Assembly (NCBI GenBank): GCA_020250175.1
Contig: JADCEN010000006.1
Location: forward strand, 1-64,000
Length of the DNA stretch: 64,000 bases
Source of the DNA: Rhodobacter sp.
GTDB lineage: Bacteria; Pseudomonadota; Alphaproteobacteria; Rhodobacterales; Rhodobacteraceae
Reading direction: 5' to 3'
Shown here: one piece after another, positions 54,017 to 63,529 of the stretch
Layout of the letters: each line of letters starts with the position of its first letter
Position numbering within the stretch: position 1 is the first letter of the stretch
The notes under the pieces: generated by a model
What the model was told of the DNA's origin: nothing
Database searches by the model: none
Seen by the model: only the letters and a program-made list of their open reading frames with translations
Program-made: the position numbers and the translations under genes

Positions 54017-54304
54017 TCAGACGTTGACGCTGTCTTTCAGCGCCTTGGCAATGGTGAACTTCACCTGCTTGTCGGCCGGCTTGGTCAGCGTCTCGTTGGT
54101 GGCCGGATTGCGGACCTGGCGTTCGGGCCGGGCACGGCAGGCAACCTTGCCCAAGCCCGGCAGCGTCACGGCACCACCGGCAGCAACTTCGCGCGTAACC
54201 AGGGCGGCAAGGGCATCAAGCGCCGCCCCGGCAATCTTCCTGTCGGTTCCCATTTCTGCGGCAAGGGCGGCGACAAGCTGCGTCTTGGTCATCGGTTTTG
54301 ACAT
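54017..54304 (-). CDS. hup: HU family DNA-binding protein
   Basis: This 95-residue HU protein bends and compacts DNA. It begins MSKPMTKTQLVAALAAEMGTDRK and has the beta-arm segment VTLPGLGKVACRARPERQVRNPATNETL. The C-terminal VKFTIAKALKDSVN is typical. It is a distinct HU paralogue of the rhodobacterial type with an N-terminal extension. The ORF track merges it into a longer frame; ATG 54304 is correct. It lies downstream of amn on the same strand. Confidence 0.92.
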   Translation of the reverse strand: MSKPMTKTQLVAALAAEMGTDRKIAGAALDALAALVTREVAAGGAVTLPGLGKVACRARPERQVRNPATNETLTKPADKQVKFTIAKALKDSVNV

Positions 54305-54449
54305 TGCTGTTCCTTCTTTTCTTCCTGCGGATGCGAATGACTGTCCCTGCCCCACCGGGGCGATGCGGCCCCTTCCACAGCGTTTTGCCGAACAAATCAA
54401 GCCATTTCGCCCGGCACCGGCAGGAATTCCCCGTGAAAGGCCGCACTGC

Positions 54450-55931
54450 CTACAGAAAGGCGGTTTCCTCGAAACTGCGCAGCTTGCGGCTGTGAATGCG
54501 CTCGATCGGCATCTCGCGCAGCAACTCCATCGCGCGGACCCCGATCTGAAGGTGGCTGGCCACCTGTGTTCTGTAGAACTCGCTGGCCATGCCGGGCAGC
54601 TTGAGTTCGCCATGCAGCGGCTTGTCGGACACGCACAGCAAGGTTCCATAGGGCACGCGAAAGCGAAACCCGTTGGCGGCGATGGTGGCGCTTTCCATAT
54701 CCAGCGCAATCGCACGGCTCTGGCTGAGGCGCTGCACCGGCCCGGACTGATCGCGCAACTCCCAGTTGCGGTTGTCGATGGTGGCCACCGTTCCCGTCCG
54801 CATGATCCGCTTCAACTCGTACCCGTCCAGCCGGGTAACCTCGGCAACGGCCTGCTGCAACGCGATTTGAATCTCGGCCAGCGCCGGAATGGGGACCCAG
54901 ACCGGCAGATCATCGTCCAGCACATGGTCCTCGCGCACATAGGCATGGGCCAGCACGAAATCGCCCAGGCTTTGCGAATTGCGCAGACCGGCACAATGGC
55001 CCACCATCAGCCAGGCATGCGGGCGCAGCACCGCGATATGGTCGGTGGCTGTCTTTGCGTTCGATGGGCCAACCCCGATATTGACCAGGGAGATGCCCTG
55101 CCCGTCCGGCCGTTTCAGGTGGTAGGACGGCATCTGCGGCAGCTTGGCCAGCAGGTCGATCAGGCCATCGGACCCAAGGATTTCCTGGTTGCCCGGGGCA
55201 ACGAAGGACGTATAGCCGGACGCGCGGTCTGCCAGCGCCGCGCGGGCGAAAGCTTCGAATTCATCCACATAGAACTGGTAGTTGGTGAACAGCACATGAT
55301 TCTGGAAATGCGCCGGGTCCGTCGCGGTATAATGCGACAGCCGCGCCAGCGAATAATCCACCCGCTGCGCGGTAAAGGGGGCCAGGGGAAAGGACCCGTC
55401 GGGGTTCGTCAGGCGTGTGCCGTTCACGATGTCGTCGTTCGTGGTCGCAAGGTCGGGCACGTCGAACACATCGCGCAGGCTGAAGTCGAGGACACCTTCC
55501 TGCGGCACTGAGACCGCAGGGTTGCCCGCAACGGCGAAATGAACCGGGATCGGCGTTTCCGACGCACCGATCATGACCGGAACGCCATGGTTCTGGATCA
55601 GAAGCGCAATCTGCTGATGAAGGTAATTGCGAAACAAATCGGGGCGCGTGACGGTTGTGGAATAAGTGCCGGGCCCCGCCACATGGCCAAAGCTGAGTCG
55701 GCTGTCAATCTTGACGAAGCTTGTCGTGGTCAGCCGGATCTCGGGGTAGAAGGCGCGGATGCGGGCTGCGGGCCTGCCGGTACGCACGACGGCGCTGAAC
55801 TTTTCTGCCAGAAAGCCGGTCGCCTGGTTGTACAGCGCCTCCAGCCGCGCCACGGCCGCCGCCGGATCGGTAAACGCCACAGGCGCAGAACGCTGCGGGG
55901 TCAAGACGGGCAGGCTGGTCTCTTCGGTCAT
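54450..55931 (-). CDS. amn: AMP nucleosidase
   Basis: Amn hydrolyses AMP to adenine and ribose 5-phosphate. The 493-residue length is standard. Blocks include RPDLFRNYLHQQIALLIQNHGV, GIGPSNAKTATDHIAVLRP-like IGVGPSNAKTATDHIAV, ALDMESATIAANGFRFRVPYG and LCVSDKPLHGE. The C-terminal half is a PNP/UDP-type phosphorylase domain; the N-terminal domain is regulatory. ATG 55931 (MTEETSLPVL) is preferred over the start nine codons upstream. Confidence 0.96.
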   Translation of the reverse strand: MTEETSLPVLTPQRSAPVAFTDPAAAVARLEALYNQATGFLAEKFSAVVRTGRPAARIRAFYPEIRLTTTSFVKIDSRLSFGHVAGPGTYSTTVTRPDLFRNYLHQQIALLIQNHGVPVMIGASETPIPVHFAVAGNPAVSVPQEGVLDFSLRDVFDVPDLATTNDDIVNGTRLTNPDGSFPLAPFTAQRVDYSLARLSHYTATDPAHFQNHVLFTNYQFYVDEFEAFARAALADRASGYTSFVAPGNQEILGSDGLIDLLAKLPQMPSYHLKRPDGQGISLVNIGVGPSNAKTATDHIAVLRPHAWLMVGHCAGLRNSQSLGDFVLAHAYVREDHVLDDDLPVWVPIPALAEIQIALQQAVAEVTRLDGYELKRIMRTGTVATIDNRNWELRDQSGPVQRLSQSRAIALDMESATIAANGFRFRVPYGTLLCVSDKPLHGELKLPGMASEFYRTQVASHLQIGVRAMELLREMPIERIHSRKLRSFEETAFL

Positions 55932-56032
55932 CGGGTACTCTCTGAACGCGTCCGGCATCTAAACCGGAACCGGGGCTGTGCCGCAAGGGTCAGCCCGCCT
56001 TGCACGCCTTTGGCGTCAGTTGCGTGACGGCG

Positions 56033-56665
56033 TCACGCCTTGCGGAACAGGACGATCATCGCCCGGTCTCCGGCATGATCGGGGTCCAGCCGGGCGGCGG
56101 CGGCACCGTAGATGGCGACTTCGATCCGCTGCATGTCGCGCAATTGACCGGCCAAGTCGGCCAGGGCGGGTTCAAACCCCACAGCCGCCCAGACCCGCAG
56201 ATTGACCGACAGCGCAAACAGCGCCCCAGGTGCCGCCACGGCCAGCATCGGCCCGAACGCTTCCGGCCCGACATGGCCATGGGTGAATGTGCCGGAACTG
56301 ACCACGCCGGTGTAGCCGCCCGGCAGGGGCAAAGGCCGGGTGATATCCGCCTCGATCAGATCACGGTACACCTGCTTTTCGCGCGCCTGGTCCAGCATCT
56401 GGGGGGAAAGGTCGACGCCGTCGATCTGTCCGGTAAAGCCCAGCGCGCGCAGCGCCGCCCCCACAAGCCCCGTGCCCGCCCCCACGTCCAGCACCGGCCC
56501 GGTGCCGCCGCCCGCAAGGAAGGCCGCCGCCACATGGGCGGGCAGGCGGTAGTCCATCCCGGCGGCAAAGCCCGCGTCATAGCTCGCGGCCCAGTCGCGA
56601 TACAGGCGAAGGCAATCGCCGGGGGTGCGAAGGGCGAAGGCGGCATGAAGATCGGGTTCGGACAT
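56033..56665 (-). CDS. Class I SAM-dependent methyltransferase
   Basis: This 210-residue protein has a Rossmann methyltransferase core: YRDWAASYDAGFAAGMDY, VLDVGAGTGLVGAALRALG (motif I, about 69-80), IDGVDLSPQMLDQAREKQVY and VSSGTFTHGHVGPEAF. This layout resembles small-molecule or lipid methyltransferases (WBSCR27-like). The acceptor is unknown. ATG 56665 avoids overlap with the divergent SDR-like gene. Confidence 0.85.
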   Translation of the reverse strand: MSEPDLHAAFALRTPGDCLRLYRDWAASYDAGFAAGMDYRLPAHVAAAFLAGGGTGPVLDVGAGTGLVGAALRALGFTGQIDGVDLSPQMLDQAREKQVYRDLIEADITRPLPLPGGYTGVVSSGTFTHGHVGPEAFGPMLAVAAPGALFALSVNLRVWAAVGFEPALADLAGQLRDMQRIEVAIYGAAAARLDPDHAGDRAMIVLFRKA

Positions 56666-56744
56666 GGGCGCATCTGGCACCCGACGCCGCCTGAAAATCA
56701 AGCCCCCGCTTGCGCGCCGCCGCGGCACCCCCGATAGTCGCGCC

Positions 56745-57590
56745 ATGACCGGAACGCTTCTGTCCCTTGGCCACGGCTATTCCGCCCAGGCCCTTGCGCG
56801 CCGCCTGCTGCCGCAGGGCTGGCGCATCATCGGCACGACCCGCAGCGCGCAAAAGGCCACGCGCCTGCGGGCCGAAGGGGTGGAGCCGCTGCTGTGGCCC
56901 TGCGATCTGACCCCGGCGCTGGCCGGAGCGACCCACCTTTTGTCATCCATCGCCCCGGACGAGGCAGGGGACCCGGCACTTGCGGCCCATGGCACCGAAA
57001 TCGCCGCCGCCCCGCTGGCCTGGGCCGGCTACCTGTCCACCACCGGGGTTTACGGCGATCATCAGGGGGCCTGGGTCGATGAAACCACCCCGCTGACCCC
57101 ATCGACCCGCCGCGGGCTTCAGCGTGTGCAGGCCGAGGCAGCGTGGCAGGCGCTGAACCTGCCTTTGCACATCTTCCGCATCGCGGGCATCTATGGCCCC
57201 GGACGCGGGCCCTTTGAAAGGGTGCGCGACGGCACCGCGCGCCGCATCCTGAAACCCGGCCAGGTGTTCAGCCGCATCCATGTCGATGACATTGCCCAGG
57301 TGCTGGAGGCGTCGGTGACCCGGCCCCGTCCCGGCGCGATCTATAACCTGTGCGATGATGACCCGGCCCCGCCGGAAGATGTCATTGCCCATGCCGCAAC
57401 CCTGCTTGGCCTGCCGCTGCCCCCCGCCATCGCCTATGACAAGGCCGAGATGACGCCGATGGCCCGCAGCTTTTATGCCGAATCAAAGCGCGTCCGGAAT
57501 GACCGGATCAAGACCGAGCTTGGCATAAGGTTGATCCATCCCGACTACCGGGCGGGGCTGGCGGCCTTGCTGCGCAGCGAAACCCTGTAA
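56745..57590 (+). CDS. NAD(P)-dependent epimerase/dehydratase-like (SDR) protein
   Basis: This 281-residue extended SDR-like protein starts LLSLGHGYSAQALARRLLPQGW. The nucleotide loop is a degenerate GHGYSAQ. YLSTTGVYGDHQGAWVDE supplies the S/T-Y region and FSRIHVDDIAQVLEA the C-terminal helix. Such proteins (YeeZ/GsdA-like) are often annotated as NAD-dependent epimerases with unknown substrate. It is divergent from the methyltransferase gene by 79 bp. Confidence 0.83.
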   Translation: MTGTLLSLGHGYSAQALARRLLPQGWRIIGTTRSAQKATRLRAEGVEPLLWPCDLTPALAGATHLLSSIAPDEAGDPALAAHGTEIAAAPLAWAGYLSTTGVYGDHQGAWVDETTPLTPSTRRGLQRVQAEAAWQALNLPLHIFRIAGIYGPGRGPFERVRDGTARRILKPGQVFSRIHVDDIAQVLEASVTRPRPGAIYNLCDDDPAPPEDVIAHAATLLGLPLPPAIAYDKAEMTPMARSFYAESKRVRNDRIKTELGIRLIHPDYRAGLAALLRSETL

Positions 57591-57774
57591 AGGGTCAGAA
57601 AATCTTCCTGCCAGCCTTGTCGGCGGGCCGGTTCACACCCATGTGAACGCTGCGGACCGGGCCCCTCTGACGACGCTGTGTCGTGATGTCGGACCGCATC
57701 GAGTGCGCTCGGTATCGGCCCGGCACTGCCCCAGGCTGGCTTCGCGCGTTTCGTCCTGCAACCGGAGTTATACT

Positions 57775-58767
57775 TTGGATACCCTGCTTTTTGTCCTGTT
57801 TCTGGGAAAGCCGCTCTGGCTTTGGCTGGTCTTCATCGGCATCGTGCTTGCGCTGCTGATGTTCGATCTTGGCGTTCTGAACAAGGACGATCATGAAATC
57901 GGCGTTGCGGAAAGCCTCAAGCTTTCAGCGCTTTACATCACCCTTGGCGTCGCTTTCGGCGGCTTCGTCTGGTATCAGCTTGGCTGGCAGCCCGCGGCGG
58001 AATATCTGACGGCCTTTGTCGTGGAAAAGACGCTGGCACTGGACAATGTGTTCGTCATTGCGCTGATTTTCAGCTATTTCGCCATTCCCCGGATGTATCA
58101 GCACCGCGTCCTGTTCTGGGGCATCCTGGGTGTGATCGTGCTGCGCGGCATCATGATCGGACTGGGGGCCACGCTGGTTGCGCAGTACGGCTGGATTCTG
58201 TACATTTTCGCGGCCTTCCTGATCTTCACCGGCATCAAGATGCTGGTCACCGATGACAAGGAAATGGACCTGAACACGAACCCCGTGCTTCGGTTCATGC
58301 GCAAGCGCTTCCGGGTAACGGACAAGCTGCACGGCCATGATTTCTTTGTGCGGCAGCCCGATCCGAAGACAGGCAAGATGGTGCGCTGGATGACGCCCTT
58401 GTTCCTGGCGCTGGTGCTGATCGAGATTGCCGATCTGGTCTTCGCGGTGGATTCGGTGCCTGCGGTCTTTGCAATCACCACGGACCCCTACATCGTCTAC
58501 ACCTCGAACATCTTTGCGATCCTTGGCCTTCGGGCGCTGTATTTCGCGCTGGCGGCGGTTCTGCACCGGTTCCACTACCTCAAATATGCGCTGGCGATCC
58601 TGCTGGTCTTCATCGGCTCGAAAATCTTCGTGGCGGACCTGGCCGGATGGGAAAAGTTCCCCGCGTCCTGGTCGCTGGGTATCACCTTTGCCATCCTTGC
58701 GTCCGGCGTCGTCTTTTCGCTGTGGAAAAGCCGGGACGGGCGACCGACCGCCCTGAAAGCGAAGTAG
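57775..58767 (+). CDS. TerC family membrane protein
   Basis: This 330-residue protein has about nine helices with the TerC signature EKTLALDNVFVIALIFSYFAIP (acidic residues in a helix) and LVLIEIADLVFAVDSVPAVFAIT. TerC/Alx proteins affect manganese homeostasis or tellurite resistance, acting in the inner membrane. TTG 57775 (LDTLLFVLF) is chosen because CCGGAG lies 7 bases upstream; the ORF track start at 57643 adds 44 non-homologous codons. A 9-bp inverted repeat GCCCGGGTC/GACCCGGGC at 58778-58811 follows the stop, without a T-run. Confidence 0.9.
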   Translation: MDTLLFVLFLGKPLWLWLVFIGIVLALLMFDLGVLNKDDHEIGVAESLKLSALYITLGVAFGGFVWYQLGWQPAAEYLTAFVVEKTLALDNVFVIALIFSYFAIPRMYQHRVLFWGILGVIVLRGIMIGLGATLVAQYGWILYIFAAFLIFTGIKMLVTDDKEMDLNTNPVLRFMRKRFRVTDKLHGHDFFVRQPDPKTGKMVRWMTPLFLALVLIEIADLVFAVDSVPAVFAITTDPYIVYTSNIFAILGLRALYFALAAVLHRFHYLKYALAILLVFIGSKIFVADLAGWEKFPASWSLGITFAILASGVVFSLWKSRDGRPTALKAK

Positions 58768-58924
58768 ACCGCAGCCTGCCCGGGTCTGTCGCGCTGGCGA
58801 CCGACCCGGGCCTGGTCGGACGGTCCGTGCCTGGTGCCATGAACGATGCACAGTGCAATCGGCTTGCCCTCTGGCGCGGCACGGTCCACCCTTGAGTAGT
58901 CGCAACTGAAAAAGCCCCACGTCC

Positions 58925-59662
58925 ATGCCTGATTCGTCACAGCATTCTTCTTCGCGCGACGGCGATGGCCCCGAGCACGGGGATGACGAGGATCTGCACG
59001 ACGATACGACACCGGAGGGTGTCGCAGGTCGTCTGCGCCGCTTCGGTCGCAAACCGCAACCGCAGCGCAAGCGCCTGTCCGAATTGCTGGACGAAATCGG
59101 CAGCGATGAAACCCGCACGCGCATTTCGGTTTCCGACCTGCTTGTGGCGATGGAAGGGCGGGCCACGGGGGCGCTTCTGCTGCTGTTCGCCCTGCCGAAC
59201 GTCCTGCCGACACCGCCCGGCACCTCGGGCATCCTGGGTCTGCCGCTGGTCTATCTTTCGGCCCAGATGATGCTGGGCCGCCTGCCCTGGCTGCCGCCCT
59301 TTATTGCCAACCGCTCCATGAGCCGGTATGACTTCGCGCAGACCATCTTGCGCGCGACACCGCTGCTGGCGCGGGCGGAAAAGCTGCTCAAGCCGCGCCT
59401 GTCCTTTCTTGTCAAGGATCGGGCGCAGAATGTCATCGGGGCCATGTGTCTGCTGCTTGCAGTCGTTCTGATGCTGCCGATCCCTTTGGGCAATATGCTG
59501 CCTGCGGTCGCAATCAGCCTGATCTCGCTGGGCGTTCTGGAACGGGACGGGGCCTGGGTGCTTGGCGGTTTCGCCGTGGCCGCTGCCTCGATGGTTGTCG
59601 TGGCAGGCGTCATCTACGCGATGGCGAAAGCGGCGGTCTATCTGCTTTTGAATGCCTTTTAG
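58925..59662 (+). CDS. ExoD family exopolysaccharide synthesis protein
   Basis: This 245-residue protein has an acidic, charged N-terminal 45 residues (GDGDGPEHGDDEDLHDD-like) and the ExoD membrane domain: RISVSDLLVAMEGRATGALLLLFALPNVLPTPPGTSGILGLPL, then ILRATPLLARAEKLLKPRLSFL and GVLERDGAWVLGG. ExoD supports exopolysaccharide production and alkaline tolerance in Sinorhizobium; the mechanism is unknown. It follows TerC by 157 bp, a neighbourhood that could reflect pH or metal stress. Confidence 0.88.
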   Translation: MPDSSQHSSSRDGDGPEHGDDEDLHDDTTPEGVAGRLRRFGRKPQPQRKRLSELLDEIGSDETRTRISVSDLLVAMEGRATGALLLLFALPNVLPTPPGTSGILGLPLVYLSAQMMLGRLPWLPPFIANRSMSRYDFAQTILRATPLLARAEKLLKPRLSFLVKDRAQNVIGAMCLLLAVVLMLPIPLGNMLPAVAISLISLGVLERDGAWVLGGFAVAAASMVVVAGVIYAMAKAAVYLLLNAF

Positions 59663-60103
59663 CGCGCTGCGCTGCCTCGCTTTCCTGGCTTGGGGCTTTG
59701 AAGAAGGGGCAGCATTCTTCTTGCGTGAATAGACCGCAGACTTGGCCGACAGCCTGCCGGAACCGTTCACAGGTTCGGACAGCGGCTTTTCGGATCAGCG
59801 CTTGGAGCTTGGCAGATATGGGGGCATGACGCGCCATTGGTTCAAGCGGGATGGCGCATGCGATCGGCCTGCCCGCCGACGACCCCGCGGTGCGTCCAGC
59901 CCGTTGTGGCGCAGGGCGGCGATGAACAGCTTGCCCGGACTTGATCCGGGGTCTGTGTATTTGAGGGCCTGGACGGGGCATGATTGGCCGGACGTGCCCG
60001 GCAGGGGGACCATCCTGTGGTTTTGGCCATGGTGTTCCTGAACAAGGTCGCATCGATAAAGCCTGTGCGCGCCAGCATGTCAGGGTCAGGACCCGTTCTT
60101 GTT
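59663..60103. other. Gene-free stretch before the IS remnant
   Basis: About 440 bp between exoD and the transposase remnant show no believable gene. A weak hairpin GAAGAA/TTCTTC (59701-59721) may end exoD transcription. Short ORFs here have no recognisable similarity; part may be old mobile-element DNA. Confidence 0.5.
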
Positions 60104-60438
60104 TCACCGCCGGAACAAGACGATTGCGGCGACGCCGATGGCTGAGAGGAAGACCTGCGGGCATTGATCGCAGCGGGTGGGAACAGCCGCCCCGAAGGCC
60201 GGTCCTTCCATCATCCGGGCGAAGATGCCCTTGTCGCCCCATCGCTTCCATCGGCAGCAAAGGGTTTTCGGCGGACCATACTCCTTGGGTGCATCGTGCC
60301 ACCGCAAACCATTGCAGTTGATGAAGATAATGCCGCTCGGCACTCGTCGGCCGCGGGCGTGCGGATTGCCGTGGCGCTTGGAGAAATGGGCTTCATCCGC
60401 ACCATCTGCGCGTCTGGCATCCGGAATAGGCTGTGCAT
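60104..60438 (-). pseudogene. IS5-family transposase remnant: frameshifted and internally deleted
   Basis: The N-terminal start MPDAQMVRMKP is in one frame, and SKRHGNPHARGRRVPSGIIFINCNGLRWHDAPKEYGPPKTL with WKRWGDKGIFARMMEG is in another, so one frameshift is present. After MMEG the sequence jumps straight to CDQCPQVFLSAIGVAAIV, the C-terminal end of IS5 (IS427-like) transposases. The middle with the DDE catalytic core is deleted (roughly 150 residues). AGGACC occurs near both edges but no confident terminal repeats were found. It cannot transpose by itself. Confidence 0.78.
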
Positions 60439-60565
60439 TGACCGGTCCTTTTGCGAAGGCGGACTCGCGCCACAAGCACAGGTTCGATGGCTTCTGACCC
60501 CGGTCAGCTTTGCGGTGGCTTCCGGTTTTGCTGCCCGGCATCGATTGTCCGGGAAGACGGCCCTT

Positions 60566-61717
60566 TCAGCGCCGGGCAGACCTGACGTCTTCTTCGGGCA
60601 GAAACTCGGCTCGCAAGGAAGCACCGTGTTGATCAAGCGACGGGACGGAGAGCGCCAGGGGCCCGCCTTCGCCGACGTGGCGAACGCCGCGGTCCATCAT
60701 CTGCACGGGGCCCGTCGGGCTGTCGGTCGTCAGGTGCCGGGCCTGGGGGTGGTGCGAAAGATCGGCAAGCGATGACAGGCGACCGCAGGCGATGCCGGCG
60801 GCGGTCAGCCGCTGGATGGCGGCTTCCCGGTCAATCCCGGCAAGGGCCGGCGCGACGAACGCCTCAACCTCGGCCATGCGGGCGACACGGGCGATGTTGG
60901 TGGCATAGGCCGGATCGTCAGCCAGGTCGGGGCGGAACAGGACCTTCCCGCAAAGCGCACGCCATTCACGGTCGTTCTGCACCGACAGAAGGACCTGTGT
61001 GCCATCCGCGCAAGCAAAGGCACCGTAAGGCGCGATCGAGGGGTGCCTCAGACCAAGCCGGGGTAGCACCTTCCCGCCGTAATGCGCCTGAAGGTAAGGC
61101 ACGTTCATCCAGTCCGCCATCGTGTGGAAGAGCGAGACCTCGATTGCCCTTCCCAGCCTGGTGCGCATCCGCGCGTAAAGCGCCTGGAGGATGGCAGAAA
61201 AGGCGTTTTCACCGGCGGCGATATCGCAGACCGAGATGCCGACGCGCGCCGCGCCTTCTGGCGTGCCGTTGACAGACAGAAGGCCGCTTTCACCCTGGAT
61301 GAGCATGTCGTAAGCCTTCTGGTCACGGTAGGGGCCGTCTTCACCATAACCCGAGATCGAGACGTGGATCAGGGCAGGATTGTCCGCCCCAAGCGCGTCA
61401 TGGCCAAGCCCGAGCCGGGCGGCTGCACCGGGGGCCAGGTTCTGCACAAAGACATCGGCACGCGACAGCATGGCGCGCATCAGAGCCATGTCGTCAGGCT
61501 TGCGCAGATCAAGCGCGACTGATTCCTTGCCGCGGTTCGTCCAGACGAAGTACGCACTTTCGCCATGGACCAGGCTGTCATAACCGCGCGCGAAATCGCC
61601 TTCGGGGCGTTCCACCTTGATCACACGGGCACCTGCGTCTGCCAGCCGCGCAGTCGCATGAGGTGCGGCGACCGCCTGTTCAAGCGAGACGACAGTGATG
61701 CCTTCCAGATCGCGCAT
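60566..61717 (-). CDS. CaiB/BaiF-type CoA-transferase
   Basis: This 383-residue class III CoA-transferase opens MRDLEGITVVSLEQAVAAPHATARLADAGARVIKVERP. The GESAYFVWTNRGKESVALDL segment and the active aspartate in AYDMLIQGESGLLS follow, as in formyl-CoA and succinyl-CoA:mesaconate type enzymes. It moves CoA between carboxylic acids. Its neighbours (a LysR regulator, a decayed mesaconyl-CoA-hydratase-like gene and MmgE/PrpD) point to branched dicarboxylate catabolism. ATG 61717 is preferred over the ORF track start. It is divergent from LysR by 141 bp. Confidence 0.9.
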   Translation of the reverse strand: MRDLEGITVVSLEQAVAAPHATARLADAGARVIKVERPEGDFARGYDSLVHGESAYFVWTNRGKESVALDLRKPDDMALMRAMLSRADVFVQNLAPGAAARLGLGHDALGADNPALIHVSISGYGEDGPYRDQKAYDMLIQGESGLLSVNGTPEGAARVGISVCDIAAGENAFSAILQALYARMRTRLGRAIEVSLFHTMADWMNVPYLQAHYGGKVLPRLGLRHPSIAPYGAFACADGTQVLLSVQNDREWRALCGKVLFRPDLADDPAYATNIARVARMAEVEAFVAPALAGIDREAAIQRLTAAGIACGRLSSLADLSHHPQARHLTTDSPTGPVQMMDRGVRHVGEGGPLALSVPSLDQHGASLRAEFLPEEDVRSARR

Positions 61718-61858
61718 CGCGCCCCTCCCGACCCTGCCAGCAAGTGCTAGCAGCGCCGAAGGCCTTGGCCGTAATAGCCCTTTCCTTGACAGGCTAGACC
61801 GGATGCGCCTAGCCTTCTGCCTTGCCACAAGGGGCCATACAACGGGGAGGGGCGCGGG

Positions 61859-62827
61859 TTGGACATCCGGCATTTGCGCTATTTCATTGCGATCTCTGAA
61901 GAGAAATCGCTGTCCGCCGCATCGCACCGGCTTGGGGTGGCGCAACCTTCGCTGTCGCAACATGTGATCAAGCTGGAAGAGGAGCTGGGCGTTTCGCTGA
62001 TGCAGCGCTCGACGCGCGGCATCGTCCTGACCGAGGATGGCCTGCGCCTTGTCCACCATGCGCGCCAGATCTGCCAAAGCCTTGAACTCTGTCTTTCAGA
62101 GATGCGCGATGTGGGCGGAGCCGTGCGGGGGCCAGTCGTGCTCGGGCTGCCGCCCTCTGTGTCGATGGTCCTGTCGGTCCCGCTTGCCGAGACGGTGCGT
62201 GTCGAACTGCCCCAGGTCAGGTTGCAGGCGACAGAGGCGATGAGCGGATTCATTCGCGGCTGGATCGCCGACCGGACAGTTGACATCGGTTTCCTTTATG
62301 ACATCGACACCGCCGACCGGTTCAACGTCATCCATCTTCTTGACGAAAGTCTCTGCTTTTTCGCCCCACCCGATGATTGGCCGCTTTCAACTTCCCCCGG
62401 CACCCCGGTTGCCCTTGCCGATCTGGTGGGGCTGGAGCTCATTCTTCCCTCGCCCAGCCATGGCCTGCGCAAGACCATCGAACGCCACGCAAGAGACATC
62501 GGGATCATTCTGAATGTTGTGATCGAGATGGACGCGATGACCCAGATCAAGGAACTGGTCGCGCGTGGATCGGGTTACACGATTCTTGCCCCGGCTGCGG
62601 CGCATGACTTCGTCGCGCGCGGGGAACTTGTCAAATCCCCTATCGCCATTCCCGACATCCACCGCCCGGTCTATCTCTGCTCAAACCCCGATAAGCCCCT
62701 GACACGCGCCACCCGCGCTGTCGAACGGCTTACCGTCGAGGTGACCGCCGATCTTGTCACGCGCGGTATCTGGGAAGGCCGGCTGTCGGACGGGATCACG
62801 GAAAGGTTGCACAGGCCTGCATCGTGA
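61859..62827 (+). CDS. LysR family transcriptional regulator
   Basis: This 322-residue LTTR has a winged helix at residues 1-60 (MDIRHLRYFIAISEEKSLSAASHRLGVAQPSLSQHVIKLEEELG). The ligand-binding domain follows (VVLGLPPSVSMVLSVPLAETVR, IGFLYDIDTADRF). It starts at TTG 61859 with GGGGAGG upstream, fitting the family N-terminus. It is divergent from the CoA-transferase gene, the usual arrangement for LTTR control with a CoA-ester or acid ligand. Its 3' end overlaps the end of the decayed hydratase gene. Confidence 0.9.
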   Translation: MDIRHLRYFIAISEEKSLSAASHRLGVAQPSLSQHVIKLEEELGVSLMQRSTRGIVLTEDGLRLVHHARQICQSLELCLSEMRDVGGAVRGPVVLGLPPSVSMVLSVPLAETVRVELPQVRLQATEAMSGFIRGWIADRTVDIGFLYDIDTADRFNVIHLLDESLCFFAPPDDWPLSTSPGTPVALADLVGLELILPSPSHGLRKTIERHARDIGIILNVVIEMDAMTQIKELVARGSGYTILAPAAAHDFVARGELVKSPIAIPDIHRPVYLCSNPDKPLTRATRAVERLTVEVTADLVTRGIWEGRLSDGITERLHRPAS

Positions 62828-63529
62828 CCGCGCCGTCCCCGCGCCGTCCCGCAGGTTGATCCTGCCTGCCACCTTGCGCGTCTTGACGGAGACCGCGTGA
62901 CCAGGCGCCAGCGCAGCGGCCCCGCGACAGGTGAAACCGGTCGCGGGGCCGATGAGCCGGTTGGCAAGGTTCATCATCCCGATCGCCCGCAATGGAGCAT
63001 GGACGACCGGCGCAGGAAATCCTTCGATGCCTGTCGCACAGGAAAGGTGGCAATGGGTGCGGTGGCTGTTGAAGGTCAGTGCGCAACAGCGCTGAAACAG
63101 CACGATGTCGGGCGCAAGGTTCTGCCGGGTCGCGTCGGGCCGGTCGGGTACCGGCGCGGGCGTGGCGGTCGGGACATGGGTCAGTGTGACGAAAGCCGGC
63201 CGCCCGGTGCTGCCGGTCTTGCGGGCGTTATCGGCGATGGTCGGGACGCGCGTCACCGTCTTGCCGGGATCAAAGGGGCATGGAAGGTGACTTCGCCGCC
63301 CGCCCGGATGCGGCAAGGAAGGCAGAGGTCAGGCAGGCAGAGGCCAAGCCGGGGATGGCCGTCGGCACCAAGCCCGTCCGGGCCTGCAAGGTCAGGCACC
63401 AGGCCAGAGTGCAGACCGAGCGGGACGCGCGCCGGCGGGCGTTGCGCCCGGCACCGCGCGGAAGATGTCGGTCAGGCGCGGGAGGGAGGCCGCTTTGCCG
63501 TGCCTCTGGCGGCCGGTCCAGCCCGTCAT
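62796..63529 (-). pseudogene. Mesaconyl-CoA-hydratase/FAS1-like MaoC dehydratase, multiply frameshifted
   Basis: The gene must be read through at least three frames. From ATG 63529 the frame gives MTGWTGRQRHGKAAS. A second frame gives RVPLGLHSGLVPDLAG, GADGHPRLG, IRAGGEVTFHAPLIP. A third gives KTVTRVPTIADNARKTGSTG, PAFVTLTHV, ALTFNSHRTHCHL and GFPAPVVHAPLRA. A final shift gives DGAVTMQACATFP and a stop at 62796. This is the order of HTD2/mesaconyl-C4-CoA hydratase-like double hot-dog enzymes. The ALTFNxHRIHY catalytic region is degenerate. The start overlaps the MmgE/PrpD stop by ATGA. Sequencing error is a less likely alternative given several shifts. Confidence 0.72.
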
